This document shows positions 6,995-9,673 of a DNA stretch of 9,673 nucleotides, in pieces; position 1 is the stretch's first letter; the number at the start of each line of letters is the position of its first letter. Made by a program: the position numbers and the translations under genes. Origin of the DNA: JBBRMY01 sp038230595 (GTDB taxonomy: Bacteria > Bacteroidota > Ignavibacteria > Tepidaquicellales > Tepidaquicellaceae); NCBI GenBank assembly GCA_038230595.1, contig JBBRMY010000102.1:1-9673 (forward strand), read 5' to 3'. The notes below the pieces were generated by a model. It saw only the letters and a list, made by a program, of their open reading frames with translations, was not told where the DNA came from and ran no database searches.

Positions 6995-7500
6995 TGACAG
7001 AGATCAGAAAGCTTACGGTCAATGATATGAATGAATTCAGAAAGATACGAATTAAGGGATTAAACTCTGACCCTTATGCATTTTCATCTTCTCCTGAAGA
7101 TGATGCTACCAGAGATCCGGAAGTTTTAAAAGATAGATTCGGTTCAATGTCTGATGATAATTTTATTATGGGGTGTTTTGTTGATGATAGTCTGTGCGGT
7201 GTCGCAGGCTTTGTAAGAGAATCACATGTAAAAAGAAAACATATCGGATGGATATGGGGTATGTATGTTGATACAGACTACAGAGGACAGAAATATGGAG
7301 ATAATTTATTTGCTGAGTTAATTAAAGAAGCTACAAAATGTAAAGGTTTGGAAATTATTGAACTTGGAGTAGCCGAATCAAATCTGCCTGCTGTATCTCT
7401 ATATAAAAAATATGGATTTTTAGAATACGGAAAAGAGATCGATGCAATTAAGTATGATGGGAAATATTATGATGAATATTTAATGTATAAGAGGATATAA
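6994..7500 (+). CDS. GNAT-family N-acetyltransferase (second of a pair)
   Basis: This 168-aa GNAT-family protein is clearly different in sequence from its upstream neighbour, so it is not a recent tandem duplicate. It starts MTEIRKLTVNDMNEFRKIRI, a standard strand and helix 1, and has the acetyl-CoA loop RGQKYG at 97-102, a clean R-x-x-x-x-G version of motif A, within WGMYVDTDYRGQKYG. It has motif B in NLPAVSLYKKYGF at 130-142. The strand preceding motif A (IGWIWGMYVD) is of the kind found in ribosomal-protein and small-molecule acetyltransferases; the acceptor cannot be told. The ATG at 6994 shares its A with the preceding TAA stop. Its own TAA (7498-7500) again overlaps the next gene by one base, so three genes are linked head to tail. 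Confidence 0.9.
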   Translation: MTEIRKLTVNDMNEFRKIRIKGLNSDPYAFSSSPEDDATRDPEVLKDRFGSMSDDNFIMGCFVDDSLCGVAGFVRESHVKRKHIGWIWGMYVDTDYRGQKYGDNLFAELIKEATKCKGLEIIELGVAESNLPAVSLYKKYGFLEYGKEIDAIKYDGKYYDEYLMYKRI

Positions 7501-7505
7501 TCATC
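7490..7505 (+). promoter_or_regulatory. Purine-rich ribosome-binding-like site and candidate non-canonical start of the flavoprotein
   Basis: AGAGGA at 7490-7495 is one of the better Shine-Dalgarno-like sequences of the window. It is followed by ATA (7497), ATC (7500) and ATC (7503) in the flavoprotein frame, whose nearest upstream stop is TAA at 7488-7490. ATC at 7500 shares its A with the acetyltransferase stop codon, giving TAATC. This copies the TAATG junction at 6992-6996 except for the last base. Confidence 0.45.
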
Positions 7506-8693
7506 AGCAAAACTGATAATAATAATTTTTTTGACTGCATAATAATAGGCGGAGGGGCTGCCGGATTATTTGCAGGCTCTGTTGCAGGCAGCCGCGGTAA
7601 AAAAGTTCTTATAATTGAGCATGCTGAAAAGATCGGAAAGAAAATATTAATTTCCGGAGGCGGTAGATGCAACTTTACAAATAAAAATGCTTCCTGGGAA
7701 AATTTTATTTCTGAAAACAAAAATTTTTGCAGGTCTGCGCTTACATATTATTCTTCACAGGATTTCATTTCACTCGTTGAAAAGCATAATATCGATCATT
7801 ACGAAAAGAAGCTGGGGCAGTTATTTTGCGCAGGAAGTTCAAGAGAAATTGTAAGTATGCTTGAAGAAGAGTGCAAAGCTGCAAATGTAAAGATACTGAT
7901 AAACTGTAAAGCTGAATCCATCTCAAAGCCGGATAAGTTCAATGTTGAAACTAATTTAGGAATATTTAATTCAGATACACTTGTGATAGCATGTGGTGGA
8001 GCTTCAATTCCAAAAATGGGTGCAAGTAAGTTTGGTTATCAAATAGCTAAAAAGTTCGGACATAGTATTACAGGAATGAAGCCTGCATTAGTTCCCCTTA
8101 CATTTTCAGAAAAAGAAAAAGAATTTTGCAATGATCTTGCAGGCATTTCTATTCCGGCAATTGCTTCAACAATAGATAAGAAAATTAATTTTGAAGAGAA
8201 CATCCTGTTTACGCATAGAGGCTTAAGCGGACCGGCAATATTACAAATATCCTCCTACCTGAATGAAGGAGAAAGCTTTAAGCTGGATATCAGCAATGGA
8301 TTTGATATAAATATTGCTATAGATGAGAATCCAAAGTCAGAGTTGAAAACAGTTTTATCAAGAGTTCTTTCTTCAAGGTTCGTTGAATTATTTTTAAAGA
8401 ATTATTTTGGAGGCAGCAAACCATTAAATCAATATTCAAAAAAAGAAATAGAGTCATTTAATTTCCTTCTGAGAAACTGGATACTGACTCCAACCGGAAC
8501 TGAAGGATTTGAAAAAGCTGAAGTAACTTCTGGAGGCGTTGATACAAAAGAGCTTTCTTCTAAGACAATGGAATCAAAGATTGTTCAGGGATTGTATTTT
8601 ATTGGAGAGGTAGTTGATGTAACCGGATGGCTGGGCGGATATAATTTTCAATGGGCATGGTCTTCAGGTTTTGCATGCGGAAACGCTATATAA
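7500..8693 (+). CDS. BaiN/HI0933-family NAD(P)/FAD-dependent oxidoreductase
   Basis: The reading frame from 7500 gives 397 aa, a normal length for the HI0933/BaiN flavoprotein family (aminoacetone oxidase-like in older naming; biological substrate largely unknown). The N-terminal FAD-binding motif is DCIIIGGGAAG, with GGGAAG at 17-22. It is followed by VLIIEHAEKIGKKIL and the family signature SGGGRCNFTN. Later motifs are VIACGGASIPKMG, FTHRGLSGPAIL and the classical C-terminal block VTSGGVDT, GLYFIGEVVDVTGWLGGYNF and QWAWSSGFA. The core frame is therefore intact. No ATG, GTG, TTG or CTG exists in frame between the stop at 7488 and CTG at 7812, so the start is uncertain. An ATG at 7857 would remove about 119 residues, including the FAD-binding loop, and is not plausible. 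I list ATC at 7500 because it keeps the same one-base overlap as the upstream pair. See the finding on this start. Confidence 0.85.
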   Translation: MISKTDNNNFFDCIIIGGGAAGLFAGSVAGSRGKKVLIIEHAEKIGKKILISGGGRCNFTNKNASWENFISENKNFCRSALTYYSSQDFISLVEKHNIDHYEKKLGQLFCAGSSREIVSMLEEECKAANVKILINCKAESISKPDKFNVETNLGIFNSDTLVIACGGASIPKMGASKFGYQIAKKFGHSITGMKPALVPLTFSEKEKEFCNDLAGISIPAIASTIDKKINFEENILFTHRGLSGPAILQISSYLNEGESFKLDISNGFDINIAIDENPKSELKTVLSRVLSSRFVELFLKNYFGGSKPLNQYSKKEIESFNFLLRNWILTPTGTEGFEKAEVTSGGVDTKELSSKTMESKIVQGLYFIGEVVDVTGWLGGYNFQWAWSSGFACGNAI

Positions 8694-8753
8694 GAAAAAT
8701 TTCTAATTGGAAGAAACTTCTTAATTAAAGTAATTTGAAATTCAATTAATTAT

Positions 8754-9673
8754 TTGAAAGTACTGATCTTAAATTATTACTGGCCTCCAAGCGGCGGCTC
8801 AGTTGTTCAGAGATGGCTAAGCTTTTCCCGCTATCTCCCTGATCACGGCATCACTCCTGTTATACTTACTATAGAGGAAGGATCTGCCACATATCCCTCT
8901 ATAGATAATTCCCTAATTAATAAAATTCCCACTGACTTAAAAGTTTATAAAACAGGTTCCAATGAATTATTCTGGATCTATAAAAAATTCATAGGAAAAG
9001 GAAAAGTACCCTCAGCTGCTTTTGCAAATGAAAGCGAGCCGAATTTACTGCAGAAAGTTTCCCGCTTTATAAGAGGTAATTTTTTTATACCGGATCCACG
9101 TATTGGATGGAATAAGTTTGCCCTTCCGGAAGCAATTTCTATAGTTGAGAAAGAAGGAATTGATCTGGTAATTACAGCAGGACCCCCTCATTCAACACAT
9201 CTTATGGGACTGAAGCTGAAAGAGAAATTAAAAATAAAATGGATAGCAGATTTTCACGATGTTTGGACTGATATAATTTATTACGACAAGTTTTATAAAA
9301 TGGACTGGGCAAAGAAAAAAGATGCGAAATTAGAAAGATCAATTCTTGAAAATGCTGATGCAGTACTTACAGTTGGAAGAGAATACAAGAAAATACTTCT
9401 CTCGAAATCAAAGGAGCTCAAAGAAAATAAATTTCATATTATTTCAATGGGATATGATGAGGAAGCTTTTGAAAAAATGAAATCTTCCCCACCGGATAAT
9501 GAATTTGTTATAACGTACACAGGAACAATTGCTGATTTTTATAAACCGGATGTTTTTATTAATGCATTAAAAATAATTAAAGAGCAAAACCCTGATGTAA
9601 AATTCAGATTAAGGTTTGTAGGAATACTTGCAGAGACAATTAAGAAATATATTATTGCAAAAGGATTAGAAAA
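8754..9673 (+). CDS. GT-B glycosyltransferase, family 4-like, 3' end beyond window
   Basis: The frame runs open from TTG at 8754 to the window end (306 codons and 2 bases). It starts MKVLILNYYWPPSGGSVVQRW, the standard N-terminal pattern of family 4 glycosyltransferases from surface-polysaccharide loci. Other landmarks are DLVITAGPPHSTH and IKWIADFHDVW (the N-domain acceptor side). NADAVLTVG and FHIISMGYDEEAF then mark the crossover to the C-terminal domain, which begins at EFVITYTGTIADFYKPDVF with the G-x-hydrophobic pattern of the donor-binding domain. The donor-site E-x7-E motif would lie past the window. The enzyme should add a sugar to a surface glycan or lipid in the cytoplasm; donor and acceptor are unknown. 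The start is TTG with an A-rich leader and no Shine-Dalgarno, 60 nt after the flavoprotein. Confidence 0.88.
   Translation, partial: MKVLILNYYWPPSGGSVVQRWLSFSRYLPDHGITPVILTIEEGSATYPSIDNSLINKIPTDLKVYKTGSNELFWIYKKFIGKGKVPSAAFANESEPNLLQKVSRFIRGNFFIPDPRIGWNKFALPEAISIVEKEGIDLVITAGPPHSTHLMGLKLKEKLKIKWIADFHDVWTDIIYYDKFYKMDWAKKKDAKLERSILENADAVLTVGREYKKILLSKSKELKENKFHIISMGYDEEAFEKMKSSPPDNEFVITYTGTIADFYKPDVFINALKIIKEQNPDVKFRLRFVGILAETIKKYIIAKGLE

Noticed and set aside
6494..7500. Toxin-antitoxin or duplicated-gene pair
   Set aside because: Both are full-length GNAT-type proteins of 166 and 168 aa with different motif details; there is no small DNA-binding antitoxin and no duplication signal.
7448..7720. 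Minus-strand open frame opposite the GNAT/flavoprotein junction
   Set aside because: It is antisense to the intact flavoprotein N-terminus, and its protein shows only low-complexity segments.
7857..8693. Short flavoprotein starting at ATG 7857
   Set aside because: This removes the FAD-binding GGGAAG loop and the SGGGRCNFTN signature, which are intact in the same frame upstream, so the real gene begins near 7500.
1..9673. CRISPR array, tRNA, rRNA, insertion sequence or phage genes
   Set aside because: No regularly spaced repeats, cloverleaf-like segments, transposase motifs or paired terminal repeats were seen in reading both strands.

Overview
The window is AT-rich bacterial chromosome (roughly one-third G+C by eye) with short gaps between genes. 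The protein types fit the Bacteroidota/Chlorobiota/Ignavibacteriota superphylum, and Ignavibacteria-like is my best guess. The reasons are low GC, heavy use of AGA and ATA codons, starts mostly without Shine-Dalgarno sequences, frequent lipoprotein signals, a BamD-like lipoprotein implying an outer membrane, and a small WMDH-type protein I associate with such genomes. No rRNA, tRNA, CRISPR array, transposase or phage gene was seen.

Layout. (1) 171-2044, plus strand: a HerA/FtsK-type ATPase of the DUF853 (YjgR) family, followed after 11 nt by a small Cys/His-rich lipoprotein. A strong bidirectional hairpin terminator at 2107-2141 separates them from (2) 2199-2847, minus strand: a two-gene unit made of a 64-aa two-helix membrane protein and a 127-aa protein resembling the small 'translational machinery protein' family. 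(3) A 224-nt divergent spacer (2848-3071) holds an inverted repeat and should drive both sides. (4) 3072-6374, plus strand: hexameric-type glutamate dehydrogenase, an unrecognised exported protein with a C-terminal membrane anchor, a BamD-like lipoprotein and a YciA-like acyl-CoA thioesterase, closely spaced. (5) 6494-8693, plus strand: two coupled GNAT acetyltransferases followed by a BaiN/HI0933-family flavoprotein. (6) 8754 to the window end: the N-terminal two-thirds or so of a GT-B glycosyltransferase, cut by the window edge.

Functionally this looks like ordinary core and envelope metabolism: amino-acid nitrogen metabolism, outer-membrane assembly, acyl-CoA hydrolysis, small-molecule or protein acetylation and surface glycan synthesis. 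I see no convincing new multi-gene system. The most interesting point is the BaiN-family flavoprotein. Its reading frame is intact through the N-terminal FAD-binding motif, but there is no ATG, GTG, TTG or CTG between the in-frame stop at 7488-7490 and that motif. The junction with the preceding gene reads TAATC where the junction before it reads TAATG. This suggests either an AUC start reached by translational coupling or a point change or error in the start codon. Two unfamiliar small-gene contexts (the minus-strand pair, and the anchored protein between gdh and bamD) are also worth a look.
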